Shown in pieces: positions 1 through 11,738 of a DNA stretch of 43,593 bases. The stretch lies in NCBI GenBank assembly GCA_022376515.1, contig WTXI01000300.1, positions 1-43,593 of the forward strand, in the 5' to 3' direction. The position numbers were made by a program, and so were the translations under genes. Every line of letters begins with the position of its first letter. Positions within the stretch are counted from its first letter, which is position 1. The notes under the pieces are model-generated. The model had not been told where the DNA came from and did no database searches. It worked only from the letters and a program-made list of their open reading frames with translations. Source of the stretch: Lactifluus volemus (lineage: Eukaryota > Basidiomycota > Agaricomycetes > Russulales > Russulaceae).

Positions 1-612
1 CTTCCGCAGCACGGTCATAGTGATGACTAGCAACCTCGGCGCAACGTACTTAACGACATTGGCGAAGGGCCAGTTCGGCCCCTGACAAGGCAATTTGTGA
101 TGGGTGTGATTCAAGCTCACTTCCCGCCCGAGTTCATCGACCGCGTTGATGAGATCATAATCTTCATGAGTAGCATCACATTCTTGGCTCGACCGAGAAA
201 CCAATGTTTTAACGACGTCTCTCTATAGCGTACGCTCTCGCGAAAGAATATTTTGCGTATCGTCGATTTGTGTCTGAAGGAGGTGCAGGACCGCCTCTCA
301 GATCGCAAGATTAACCTTGTTCTCGATGACGAGGTGAAGAGCTATCTCCGAGTCACTGCACGCGGCTATTCGCCTGTCTCTGGTACTCGTCCGCTTAACC
401 AGCAATTCTGACGGAGCTGCCCATCCTCTGTCTGTCATCCTTCTCGCTGATCGCATTCAGGACGGAGAAGTCATCCGCGTCTGCTTTGATGGTCTTCGCA
501 ACCGACTACACATCGTTCCGAATCACGAGGGTAATGAAGTAGATGGTATGGAGGCGGACGATTACGATTACGATTCGGAAATTGAAGAGATGGACTATGT
601 GACTCATGAGTG
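1..612 (+). pseudogene. Degraded C-terminal fragment of an Hsp104/ClpB-type disaggregase
   Basis: Hsp104 is the hexameric AAA+ chaperone that pulls proteins out of aggregates. The visible segments follow the order of its second ATPase module and C-terminal domain: a strand ending VIVMTSNLGA near base 24, then PPEFIDRVDEIIIF near 130-172, then LSRKNILRIVDLCLKEVQDR near 230-290, GYSPVSGTRPLN near 367-402, and an acidic tail ending in TGA at 610-612. These pieces lie in different frames. Frame breaks fall near base 92 (GGCCCCTGA), between about 170 and 230, and around 402-425. The 170-230 stretch looks like an old intron, but splicing it does not restore frame. The 5' part lies outside the window. 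The mixture of well-kept residues and frame breaks suggests a fairly young pseudogene, unless the breaks are sequencing errors. Confidence 0.8.
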
Positions 613-1240
613 AGTGTGTAGTAAACGAATGACGTATATTGTATTTTTACGTAGTGCGATGTCCCAGGCAAGTGAATGTGACGAGACGAAAGACTAGAAA
701 TCTGGCGACCCGTGGTTGCCAGTGATATACCCACACCCTGGACTTTGTTCCCTACTTGCCCTACTTTTATGGGTATCTATGCATCCGCGGCAGTTGCGAG
801 CATGACCTGCTGCTGCGTTTTTTTTGTCTTGAGGAAACTTCCCATGGGGCGAAAAATGATATTATCAACTGCGTCGTGAGAGCGGTTGTGAGAGTAGCCC
901 GCGTCTGCTACTAGGCGAGCGCGGCTGTACATCATTTAACTTGCGCTCTCAGTATCAGCTCTTCGAGGTGCTGGAATATGAGGGAAACCTCAAGTTGACT
1001 GGGTAAAATATAAATATTTTGACACACAGTTGGGATGACTGTAAGACTGAGACAGGAAAAAAAACCATCATCTCGACCTGGATAACTGTAACTGGTTTAT
1101 CTCTACGCTGTCCACTCAACCAATCACAGGCCATGTGAGTGTTTGTTTGTGGGTATTTGTTCGTGCGTTCCTACTAACGACAATCTCCGACCTTCCCCCG
1201 TTCCTCCCGTTCGACGTGTTAACGACCACCACAACTCAGG
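613..1240. other. Intergenic, no gene recognised
   Basis: No convincing ORF or RNA gene was seen between the Hsp104 relic and the NACHT relic. A possible intron with donor GTGAGT at 1135 and acceptor CAG at 1239 suggests that the N-terminal part of the downstream NACHT-type relic once began here, but no readable exon precedes it. Confidence 0.4.
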
Positions 1241-1748
1241 TCCTCTAAACTCAAGAATGGGATGCATCCCTTGTATGGTCATACAACAGTGCTTAGATCA
1301 GCGAAACGGAAGGATACTTGGCCCAGGTCCAGGTGACTGGTACGAATCTTTTTTCCCAATGACGCCCTGATAAGCACTAAATCCCCCCTTGTCGGTCCTT
1401 AGAGTGCACAACCTTCCCCGTCTTGGAAAGGAACAACAATTTTATGCTACGATGACCTCCGGGGCGAGAACGTGAAAATCGCCATCTGTGAAGAATTCGT
1501 ATCTCTTTATGCGAAAAGGACCGTATAGGAAGACATCCTCTCTGGAAGACAGGGGATAGTATTCGGTTCGTCTGTATATCAGAAACCTTGCTCACACGTC
1601 TAGCTGAACATCGTAAAGTAGCGCTTGATGTCGTTTTGAGGATTGGGGATGGCCTTGCTACGCGTCCAAAGGAGTAGGCAACGCCCTTTTTAACGATCAC
1701 CGTGTTGGCAGACGTGAGTTCCCCTCCAAGTGGGGTGGCCAACTCGCA

Positions 1749-4401
1749 ATGGTTGATCTAGACAATCCTATAGCCAAGATGCTGCATCCTGCTGTCCAAG
1801 CCATAGTGGAACGATGCAACAAACTACGGAGGTTACCGTTCCTCCATCTCCTCTATCCCAGGTGGGTGACCCTCAACGATTCTTATGTGCAACCAGCAGT
1901 GGACAGCCAGACGGAGATGTCGCGCAATACTCTCTGTTGCGCCGGTGAAGCTATCCATACAATGAAAACATGGAACAATACGGTTGGTAGCATCAAGCGG
2001 GTGATGGGCGTCGTCAGTTCAATCGCAGAGGTGTGCCCAATACCGTTTCTGTCTATCATTCGCTGCGCTAACTTACGCTTTTCAGTTGAACCCCGATGTC
2101 AAGTTGGCGTGGAGTATACTCTCGAAGGCTCCCTGGTGTGTCTCCTTGCATCGTAGGAAGATGTAATGGTTTTTTTCACTTCAACACCAGACGCTACTAC
2201 AGCAGATGCAGTGTGACGACAATGTCCGAACACTACGTGAGGCAATTCACGATGCCTTTGAAATTGCAAAACCCATGCCACTGTTACCTTGAGGTCACCA
2301 GAACCTGGTGGGTAAATCTAATACTTCCAAGGTCGTCGGATTGTTGAACTAACAAGGGATGTGCAGAATTGAGTGGAATATGAGTGAAATGCCTTGCCTG
2401 GTGATTCGGCAACGAGAAGCGCTGTCTTCCGGACACACGCGAAGATTTTTAGGACTATATCTTCAAGTGGGTTGAGAATCCTGAACCTGAACATGGGTTC
2501 GTTCTCCTCGGCTAAGCAGACATGGGCAAGTCCTCCATCGCACATGTGGTCGCATGACGCTTCGAGAAAACCATCTCAGCTCTTACTTTACTTTTCTAAG
2601 AGAGAAAGATAAGGCCTACCAACGCTTACTCGCGATCTTTCCGATCATTATCCTTCTTTCAACGCACCGCCGGAAGGGTCATTAAGCGTAGTTCGGCTCT
2701 TTGCGGCACTTGAACATTTTTTGAATGTCTCCTCGAACTGCTCAAGAACCTGCAGCTTGATGTCCAATTCTTGTCGTCATTGATGCATTAGATGAGAGTG
2801 GAGATGCAATTGGAAACTGGGTTCTACACATTTCTGGCTCAACACATTTTTGACCTCCCAAATTCTGCATACTGATCACTTTGAGGTTGGAGAGTGAATT
2901 GAACCTGTGTTTGCAAACACATCTTTCCACACCTTTCAATTTGATGATCACACTGGCTGTTAAGACAGAGTTTCTTAAGGAGCTTCCTCCTCACATCTTC
3001 AAAGATTATGGTGTCAGACTAGCAAAGGCAGCAAAGAGCTTATTTCAGTGGGCAGCCGTTGCAGGCTAGCGTTCGAAGATAGAATCCCTTCTAGTTTGGG
3101 GTTTAGCGAGAAAAAGGTATGTAGCGCCTGCTGGGACACTCTCGAGATCAACAGATAAAGCACAGGTTCTACTTCGCTCCATTGTGAGACAACGTTTTCT
3201 GCGATCGAACCCTCAACTCCTTGGTTTCTCTGCGAGGATGCCCCCATGATGATGAGCAAGGAGCCAAGGTGACAGAACATTTCAACAACTGGACGAGAAT
3301 CCTCAGGATCATTTGATCAAATGCATCCCACCGTTCCTCTCGACACCGCATTTCGTGACTTTCTGGCCAACAAGAGTGATTCTTTTGTTTTATGTGGATA
3401 TCGGCGATGTTCACCCTTAGTTGGCACAATCCTGCCCCCAACCCTCGAATTCGATATTTGCAAACTCGAAGTGGTCATCTCGTTTTCCAACGTCCCAGAT
3501 CTTGAATCTCGAATTGCCCGGCATATTCCAAATGCCCTGTCGTATGCCTATACTTACTGGGACAATTATTTAGGACATGTTGCTTTCGATCCTGATGCGT
3601 TCATGAAAACTTCGATCGCTCTTTGAGACAAAGATTCTGTTTTGGCTTCAAGTGGTTAGGGGTGTTGGTCTTTCTCCACGAGCAGTTGCAGCCGGAGGTA
3701 GGTACACCACACGATTTAATGTGACATACAATGACGTTTGCTTAGAAGTCGCGATAGCGTTCGCAAACGGAAGGAAGAATTTATTGACATTCGTGCATGA
3801 TGCGTCCGCTTTTGTGTGGTATTTCAGAGTAGGCGGTGGCAAGGAACCCCCCCTCAGCCCCCCTTTCGCATCGCACACGACAGTAAAACGTGGGCAGTTG
3901 TCTCATTCTTTGGCCAGCATTGGAAATGACGATTCAGGCAGATACGGATGTGTCATTCTCGTCGGATGGGCTGCGCATCACTTCGTCGTAGAATGGTTAT
4001 ACGATTTGTTTGTGGAATGCCACATTGCGAGACATCGTAGCAAATTTTATTGGACACAAAGATTTGGTCACATCTGTTGCGTTCTCGATGGTTTCTTGTC
4101 GCACAGACATCGACCTCGGACGATCACACAACTCGCGTGTGAGATGCCATAGCAGAAGACGTCGTAGCGGACCTGTTTACTGGACACATCAGATCCATCA
4201 ACCACCATCTTCGGACCGGCGGCTCACTGCATCAAGCGCAAACGACCTCAAAATTTGCCTGTGGGATGCCGCACTGGCAACAAAAAGACAGGCAGCCGCA
4301 GTGGGCCCGGCTACTGAACACACGTTCCAGGTCGGATCTGTAGTATTCCCATCGGACGGGCAGTGCATGATAATAAATCGGCCTGATCCGATCGCAGCCT
4401 G
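1749..4401 (+). pseudogene. Broken NACHT/STAND NTPase with WD40 repeats
   Basis: The order of fragments matches the large NACHT-WD40 proteins expanded in mushroom fungi, which are thought to act as NLR-like sensors. An N-terminal helical piece begins DLDNPIAKMLHPAVQAI (1749 onward). A KLAWSIL piece lies near 2100. The Walker A loop (ADMGKSSIAH) is near 2520. Walker B (PILVVIDALDESGD) is near 2765-2810. A winged-helix-like segment with LAKAAKSLFQWAAVAG runs 2985-3069. The family segments PTVPLDTAFRDFLANKSDS (3324 onward), DVPDLESRIARHIP-like (about 3490-3530) and FVHDASAFVWYFRV (3785-3830) follow. Degraded WD40 blades (WNATLRDIVANFIGHKDLV, then DLKICLWDAAL) occupy about 3930-4280. At least six changes of frame and several in-frame stops separate the pieces, so no functional protein can be read. 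Bases 1241-1748 may hold a more decayed N-terminus. Confidence 0.8.
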
Positions 4402-5367
4402 AGGTTCGCATGGTAGAGTGCCACAACAGGACAGGTCGAAGCAGACCGATGTCCCATGTGACCGCTCTGCACTCAGTTAGTGATCTAGTAGTGACCCGTG
4501 AACATGAGATCCATCACCACTTTTCCACTGTCTGCATCACGGTACAACGTGCTCTAAAACAATGATCAGCGAATAATAAACGGAATAAATATATAGCACA
4601 CTATTATGAAAGGCATCTCTTGGGAGGTTGGGCCACCTCATATAATGAAACATTTACCGTGAATATAATGAGTAGTATGAAATTGTCCTAAGGGACAAGA
4701 ACAATAATCTCAATATCACTCGCGCACTCTCAGCACGAGAACTGAGGAGCCTACGGACCACTAAAGAAGGTATATTATGCCCTAATGGCCAGACAAACGA
4801 ATTTACTAAAGGGAGATGGACTTGAGACAGTCCAACGCGAGAATGCTATACTAGCCCAAGTACTAAAATAGTCCAAAGTAATCATATCGCCATTGTCATC
4901 ACATTGCATTGCGATCCCGATCTCAACAACTTTTAGTGCCACTAGCAGGCACCGTGACCGGGTCTGTACTGACCCTAGCCTACCTCGCTAGGCCTCAATA
5001 ACAGTCCCACCTCACCTGCAGATCGAGTGGCCATCCCGGGCTGCAAGAGAGTCGACGACGCTCGCTTCGTGGGTCCTTATCTAAACCATCTTACCAGTAA
5101 TTATTCAATATCGTAATTAGTTAAAAGCTTTCAGATGAACTACGGTAAGGGCATTCGATTGGTACTTTCGTTTTTCCTTTACGCGTGATCTCATTTTCCA
5201 TACTCATTATCGCCTCGTTCTCGCTTTAGACCTCTATTATCGACCGTAATTCTGTAGTTGAGTGAGAATTGAGCGGGAAAAAACGGGGTGACTAGAAAGA
5301 ACGTCTAACCAGACGCACCAGAGACGGGGGGTGGTGCCCTACCCCCATTAGTACCGTGCGTTTTATC
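4402..5367. other. Intergenic; possible insertion inside duplicated flank
   Basis: No gene was seen. The stretch around 4600-4655 matches 11503-11556 (shared CCTCATATAAT), and 5345-5365 matches about 11570-11590 (shared GTGCGTTTT). The roughly 690 bp in between are absent from the second unit, so this is either an insertion here or a deletion there. TACCGTG occurs at both edges (about 4656 and 5350), which could be a target duplication. No terminal inverted repeat was found. Confidence 0.4.
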
Positions 5368-8300
5368 TCAGACTTCACTTGGCCCATGGCCTACACTGCT
5401 CGTCACTTCACTCTTTTCCGTACTCCGTTTCGGCGACTTCAAATCCAATGACGGGGCGACGTCACTCCTTCCCCAGTCTTCGTCGATTTCCGAGTGCAAA
5501 TTCAGTTGCCGCATACCGAGACTGAACAAGAATCCCGCAATCGCGATCCCGAGTAGCGCCTGCCAGACCACCTTGAGTGCCTCCGCGAACACGTTGCGCA
5601 CCTCATCCTTCAACGGCGAACTCAGTGTTGGAATGATCGGTATCGACGAAAATGCGATGTGGACGTCCTGCGGAAACTGCGCGATGAACGACGCAGGTAG
5701 GTTCCTCTTCAGATCATTCTGCAAAATGGCACCGCCAATCGTGACACCCCAGATCTAGCCATTGGAAAGTTGTCACTAAGTCGTGAAGGGTGGAAACTTG
5801 GATGGAAAGGGAGGGACTCACACTGCCCAGGTTCCGCGAGAAGACGTGGAGAGCCATTGCGGGAGCGGACTGCGTAACTGGGATGGACGCAAGGATAGGG
5901 TACATAGTGATGACATAAATGATGCCAACACCACTTCCGATGACAATCTGGAAGCCGATAGCCTTGGTCATACTGCTGTCCGCATCCAGTGTCGTCAGGA
6001 GACCCGCGCCAACGACCGCGAGCACCCAGCCAACATAAGTCGGAATCACGTAGTTGCCTGATATCTTAACCACGATGCCTGCCACGACCGCGATGAGGCC
6101 GATGCTGTATGACAGCCCTAACAAGTCGATCCCAGCATCGGTGGGAGATGTCTCCTTACATGCTTCGAAGAAGACTGGGTACCAATCTGCCGGTTTCGGT
6201 GGAGACACATTCAAGTCAGCGGCCGAGAGGTTCCGATACGTAGATTTAGTACGTACAAGTCAAGCCCGCCGTCACCACAGCCGTCATAAATATTTGGAGA
6301 TAACCACTGGTGCCGGTCCATTCCAGGCGGAATAAAATTGGAACCTTGAAAGCAGTTAAATTAGTAAATAATGGTTTCATTTCTTGGAAAGAACTCACGA
6401 TAGGCGGTTTGCAAAAGTAGAATTCATAGATGACAAAGACGCTCAGCCCCACGAAACCAAAAATGAGGGGCACCAAGACATGGACAGATGACCATGAATA
6501 ACGCACGCCTCCCCACGCCAGTCCGATAACGAAAGAGGTAACCGAGCCGATGATCAGAATATTTCCTCTACCAACAAAGCGTAAGATCGCCTGGAGTTTT
6601 GGGAACCAGCAATCCTAATTCTATGTACTCACATAAAATCGATTTTACTGAGCTTTTCTCTCAGAGTTGCAGTTGGCGTTTTGAGTCGTAAGAAAAGCAA
6701 GACTAGACTTCCGGCGAGGGCACATATGGGTAAGTTGAGATCTAGGTGCTTATTCATGACACTGTCCACACGATTGACAGAATTCAACTTACAAAATATC
6801 CATCTCCTACGGAAAACGTAGCAGAGGTTGAGGTCTGGTGAGTTGGTTGCAAATGGGACACTCACCATTGTCCTCGCTGAGCCAATGCCCCACCAATGAC
6901 TGGACCAACACCACAACCGATTGCCCAAGTGCTGCCTGATGTCAGTAACGTCCGAGGCGTGCAATGAGGATCACCCACAGTGCAATGAGTCCGCTGAAGG
7001 TGCCACGCTCCCGAAGCGGGACCAGATCAGACAATAAAATCTGTACCAAAGATGTGATTGCTCCTGCTCCTAGTCCCTGTACAGCTTTCAAGTGGAACGT
7101 TTGAGTTGGTGCATGACCGTGTTCGGGGGACAAGACATACTCCTTCCAGCAATGAGCATATTCACACTTGATGCAGTAGCACAAATGGTGCTTCCGAGTG
7201 AGAAGAGGACGAGCGCACTCAGCATGATGGGCCGTCGTCCAATAATCTAATTTCGATGTAAATTTAGTATTTAGACGTGTCTTGCACTCGTGGAGAGGAT
7301 TCGTGATCGTACCTGGGATAGCCCGCCACAAAGAGGGACAAGGGCCGTCGCACCTAATGCATATGCGGAACCAACCCACACAAACTGCTCTCCCTCCAGT
7401 TCACGAACAATTGTTGGCAGGGCTGCCCCAATTGAGGTCTACAATATATTTTGTGTAAAGATATCCTCTGCGTGAGGGTAGAAGTGACAACTCACAAGAT
7501 CTATGGCAGGAAGGAGGACAGAGAGTGCTAGTGAGAATATGATGCACCAGAACTTCCAGTCTTTGGGCACGTTATGGTGAGTGTCATCATCGACTCCTTG
7601 GGTCGCGAAGTTAGACTCTTTGGAGGGTGGTAGGTGAAAAGATGACGATGTCATGGCGAGACGTGACACGCGTATCACAAGGAACGTGTGGTCCGAGAAC
7701 ATTTATACGGAGCAAGGAAAGGGGCAGGGGGTGTCAATGACAAAGCAATTCCGATGTCTTTACCGAGAGGTTGAGTGAATGGACAGCTAGCTACAGTATT
7801 AAAGTCACCGCTCCCAACTGGACCGCTGGCAGGTCATCCACGTCACATCAGGTTTGTTTTCGCAGTACTAGTACCAGTGAATACCTCAGAGCACACTTCC
7901 GTAACATCCGAGTACCGGAAGTACTGGAGTTGGAGGACCTGTTTCTCGAACGCTGCAAGGGAAATTACGGGGCAATCTAGCTTGTAAAATATGCTGAGAA
8001 CAAGCGACGTCATGCCAGTGTCAAGCCAGTGTTCATGCCAGGGGAGACATATGCTGACATAATCACTTGTCTTGAGTGATAAATGGAAATAATGCGGCGA
8101 GCGGTAATGAAAACAAGAGCATTGTAATTCATCGGCAACCAGAGAGAGGCTCGATGAGGCCGAGGCCCGGATGAGTTGCCCCGGCAAGGCACAAGTCCCT
8201 GAGACCAGAACTTGGAAAGGAGTCACACAAGAGCCAGACTTGACGATAAAGAAAGCCCGAGGCTATGAATAGCATTGTGCAATCTAAATACATTTCAGAC

Positions 8301-8870
8301 ATGGTAGTGATCTCAGTCCTCTGCAAAAAATACAGCAGTGGAAACGTGTCTATCGGACGTTCTGCCATTTTTTTTCGGCCAGCCCTGAGGCGCTCCACTT
8401 TTTTGTTCCCCCTGGCCTAACCCGCTTGTCAGCATGAGCCGGGTTGTGCCTGTTCACGGAATAGGCGCGGTGGTTGATTACCCCAACCCTGATCGACTCG
8501 GAGAAATTGAACTTCCGGTCGCGGATTGGAGGTGGGTGTCAACTCAGTCGGAATGGGATGGGTCTTGGGCCAGCCGATGGAGCGAGCGCCTGGCTGTACG
8601 GACTCGGGATTTTGAGACGATGGGCTTGTTGAAGATGAGCACGGTCCAGAAGCTGACTGTCAGTGGTGGTAAAGTTATTGAGAATGCTCTTCTCACCCTC
8701 AGTAGATCGTCAGAGGGATCATTACGCTCATTAAGGAGATAAAAGAGCGTAGAGTTGAGTCCAGGTGGTTGTGGCCAAGCTGACATCACGGAGGAGGGTA
8801 GCCACCGCTACTTGAGGCATGATTATTCCCGGGTACGCTCATCTTCATCGAGTATGGCGAGGTCGCGTAG
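4440..8870. repeat. Segmental duplication unit A (MFS transporter and flanks)
   Basis: This unit contains the first MFS gene and matches unit B at about 10550-15960. Similarity runs through the whole gene and into both flanks. Examples are the GTGATC..GTGATCCGTGAAC-type stretch at about 4475-4505 against 10560-10592, CGGCAAGGCACAAGTCCCTG at 8183 against 15303, and ATTATTCCCGGGTACGCTC near 8820 against the equivalent near 15930. The boundaries are estimates by eye, and several indels of hundreds of bases separate the units. Confidence 0.65.
5368..7654 (-). CDS. MFS drug/toxin-type efflux transporter, DHA2-like (copy A)
   Basis: Members of this family sit in the plasma or vacuolar membrane and export small molecules in exchange for protons, usually with 14 membrane spans. 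My exon model is 7654-7496, 7438-7313, 7246-7141, 7084-6979, 6931-6866, 6806-6793, 6741-6633, 6567-6399, 6344-6257, 6186-5822 and 5754-5368. It gives 1695 nt (564 aa), with every junction in frame and standard GT..AG. Visible motifs are the cytoplasmic loop GGLSQIIGRRPIML (motif A position, about residue 91-104), the TM4 motif AGRTVQGLGAGAI, the DHA2-typical SDLVPLRERGTFSGLIAL, and the antiporter motif WAIGCGVGPVIGGAL in TM5. The start at 7654 is chosen because copy B aligns from the same Met and has stops upstream; a longer start at 7702 is open here. The substrate cannot be told. No biosynthetic cluster is adjacent. Confidence 0.88.
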
Positions 8871-9570
8871 GGAGTCGGTACAACAGTAAAAAAACATCTT
8901 AACTTGCACCAACTGGTGGACACCTTGGACCGGGGCTATGGTTTTGGGAGACGGCTTCCAAATATACTGTATGAAATTCAATGACATATCTTTAAAGCAG
9001 GCACGCCGGTCTCGTCACGCCGTGCCTGCGGCCGCCGTCATTGTCTGTGGAAGATCGAGTGCAGTATCAGATTAATGACAAGTCACTGCGAGTCTACAGA
9101 CGCGACGGTGTCGTGAGTGCGTGTAGGTCGCACGAGGTAGCGCGACAGACGACGTCGTGCTGTAATGTTTCACTTCCGAGTCGCTCTCCGCAGACGCGGC
9201 TCCAGCGGCCGGTCGGTCACGTCACGCAGGGCTGCAGCTGTCATTGGTCGGCGCGTGACCTGACTGGTCACAAGCAGCGCACTCGAAAGACAAACGGAGA
9301 TTGATTGGCTACTTAATCACATACCCCCACTCGCCCATTGTTGCCTCGGCCGATTCTTACAAATAGGTTTCGTTCCTCTAAACCAAAAACGCGTAAGTTG
9401 CTCTGTTGTGGTTCCGCGAACTTCCGCAGACAATAGAGCTGCGAACCGGGTGCAGCAGGCGCTGTATCTCAAATGGTCTGGAGAGCAAACTTATCGTCTG
9501 AGCCTGCAACTTATGGAAGGAAGATTCAAGTTCTCCTCAAAGCGTAGACATAAGAGTATGATACAGACTT
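7655..9570. other. Upstream region of MFS copy A; no gene supported
   Basis: The part up to about 8870 is the duplicated 5' flank and matches 14023-15960. ORFs exist in both copies (for example 8434-8742 and 15587-15844), but upstream indels change the frame between copies, so coding is not supported. From 8870 to 9570 the sequence is more GC- and CpG-rich (about 9000-9250) with no recognisable product. It may contain promoter sequence for the decayed minus-strand gene or simply unique spacer. Confidence 0.45.
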
Positions 9571-10480
9571 AGAGATTGTACACGTTGACTGCAGCAAGCC
9601 GATCTGCCGAAGTGCGGAAACTGCGCATCCTGGACCAGAGCGAGGCCCTTGCTCGATCGAGTCTTGATTGCCTTATTGAGTCGACCTCTATCAACCTGGT
9701 TCGATGCATAGTTTGACGGGAGGTATTTGCATTCTTCGTGCATGGAAGCGAGACGAAAATGTTGGGTTTCGAGTGTCAGGACTCGGGACTCGGGACTCGG
9801 AACTCGGGAGATAGGTCTAAGAGTCTTGGCTGAGCGAAAGGCCTAGTCGTGATGGAAGGGTGCCCAAAGCCATGCGCTATTACAGTCCAACCGTGGGAGA
9901 TTATTAGTCTCATGGATGCCATCACGGAGGTATCATCCACGACCTTGACGTATACTTGGATGAACTCTTCCAAGTCTTCTCTGCATCAAAGCCGGAAGAG
10001 GCGGGAAGATGATGGGGAAACTAGAAAATTGAAATAGCTAGGAACTGCTGTTCATACCATGGGCAATACGTCTTGAGACCATCACGAAGTACGGCAATTG
10101 ACTCATCGAGGTACTCGATTTGTCGGTGCTTGGAGGAGAATATGTCCCAAAATGATAAAGGGGAGCGATGGCGCGAGTAGATAATTTAAACTTGGATCAC
10201 GGCGTAGAGAATCGACCAACGGGAGGCAGTATTTGAGTACTTCCTCATTCTTTACTATTTCATTGCCAGAGCGAATGGCCACAGATAAGGAGTAAAGTGT
10301 TTGTTTGTGTCGATCCCACTGCTCGGAGCTCCAGGGATAGACACAGTGAGAGTTGGTATGGTCGAAAGGTCGAAGCGGTCTCGATTCTTGGTACAGTAGC
10401 ACCAAATGCGTGGATCGGATGCAGCTGTCCACGAGATCCGCCAATTTCCGGGAAATGTTGAGGCGTGTCGGAAGATCAAG
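9571..10480 (-). pseudogene. Remnant of a TPR/CHAT-type protein
   Basis: On the minus strand the pieces read in order. First comes a helical repeat segment with LRRDPSLNYLLAPSLPFIIL (about 10260-10170). Next is YLDESIAVLRDGLKTYCP (about 10115-10060), which resembles the repeat unit of agaric TPR proteins. Then EFIQVYVKVVDDTSVMASM follows (about 9970-9915), and finally RLDRARASLWSRMRSFRTSA (about 9664-9605). The last piece matches the 'leucine-E-QGRALLWS-MR' stretch that precedes the CHAT peptidase-like domain in many basidiomycete TPR-CHAT proteins. The pieces are in different frames, and the CHAT catalytic part is missing. The family assignment is from memory of these motifs. The pseudogene status is clear from the frame breaks. 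Confidence 0.5.
9781..9808. repeat. Four tandem heptamers
   Basis: The unit ACTCGGG is repeated four times, with one substitution in the third copy. It lies inside the decayed TPR/CHAT remnant and is probably a small slippage expansion. Confidence 0.8.
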
Positions 10481-10609
10481 CTAATAAACCGTGACGGTCA
10501 GAGAACCATTGGGCCATCAAATCTTCCAAAGGTGGCGATGTCCCACGCGAGCCCACCTCTCACTCAGCCAGTGATCGATAGTGATCCGTGAACGTGTGAA
10601 GATGGACCG

Positions 10610-11738
10610 GAGTCTCGGTTATGCTGCTTGACGCAACAGATTGGTTAGTCATCGAATCGGCGATGGAGGCACATGCAAACTCCCCAAAGGGCAGCGTGAG
10701 AGGTGGTGAGTCGCCAGCACCGAAGGAGTGCAGGGTCGGACTGCGGGGAACACGTGGGCGCGTGGGACACAACGACCGGGGGTACCTCATCGCACTCACC
10801 GACACTGGTCCCGGTTGGCGTCTCACACCCATCCGGCTCCGTGCCTTGCGCAATTTCTGTTGCTAGATGAAGACGCAAGGACTGGGCTATCAGATCATAG
10901 CGTGGAAAGGCCTGAAAATGGGGGCGTCCAGCAGCTCGTGCTGTTCCGTGCAGGAGACCGTGGGGAGCGTAATGATAAGTAAGGACGCACTGGCAATCAA
11001 GTTAGGGGAAGACATGACTGCATGCAACGACAGGCCAGTACATATAGGGTGCATTGACTTGCTCCTTCCCCACAATTGTCGGTATGAAGGAGCTGAAGAG
11101 ACCTGAAAACCAGGGGCTCTTAGTGAGATTACTAGTACTAGTAGTAGCAGTAGTCTCATAATGGGTCATGAAGGCTATGGTGTTAACATTGATCAGGCCG
11201 TGCCAGCCTTTCGAAAGCGAGTGATGTTACCGAACATCCATCTCTGTTCCCAGCCTCGCTATCTAACTTAAAACTTCAACATGCCACTCAACTGTCACCA
11301 TGAAATCCAACATTCATTAATATTCATGTTTGGCCACTTTGCTGAATAAAAACTTATGGAATGAATAATAGTTGCTGTCTAGACTACACAGTAAAATTTT
11401 GGTACACTGAATGAGTAGTTTTTGAGTGATTGGAAAGTGATGAAGAAGTGGTAGTAGTAACCAATGACTTGATACAAGATAGTACATATTACGCTGTCGA
11501 AGCGTATTATGAAGGACCATTTGGGAGGCTGGTCTACCTCATATAATAAAACATTAATGCCCAGCACCAAAACCATACTGTGCGTTTTGTCCCAAGTTCT
11601 TTTACGCGGCCCACGTCGTCTCAAGTTCGAAAGCCATGGACCTTCGCCGTCCCGAGACGAGCAGGAATTGCAAGAGCGTCTGCGGCACCGCGGTGATGCA
11701 GCCGCTTCCGGTTGCTCGTCATTCTGAGAGGGGCAACT
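10610..11738. other. Extra sequence in unit B and 3' flank of MFS copy B
   Basis: No gene was recognised. Bases 10610-11500 have no visible counterpart in unit A. The part near 11503-11590 is shared with unit A. ORFs here on both strands overlap one another and have no recognisable motif. Confidence 0.4.

Noticed and set aside
170..229. Intron in the Hsp104 relic (GTAGC...TATAG)
   Set aside because: The boundaries look like an intron, but removing it leaves the downstream codons one base out of frame.
8434..8742. ORF of 102 aa with a partial match at 15587-15844
   Set aside because: Only a short piece keeps frame between the two copies and upstream indels shift it; it looks like duplicated non-coding flank.
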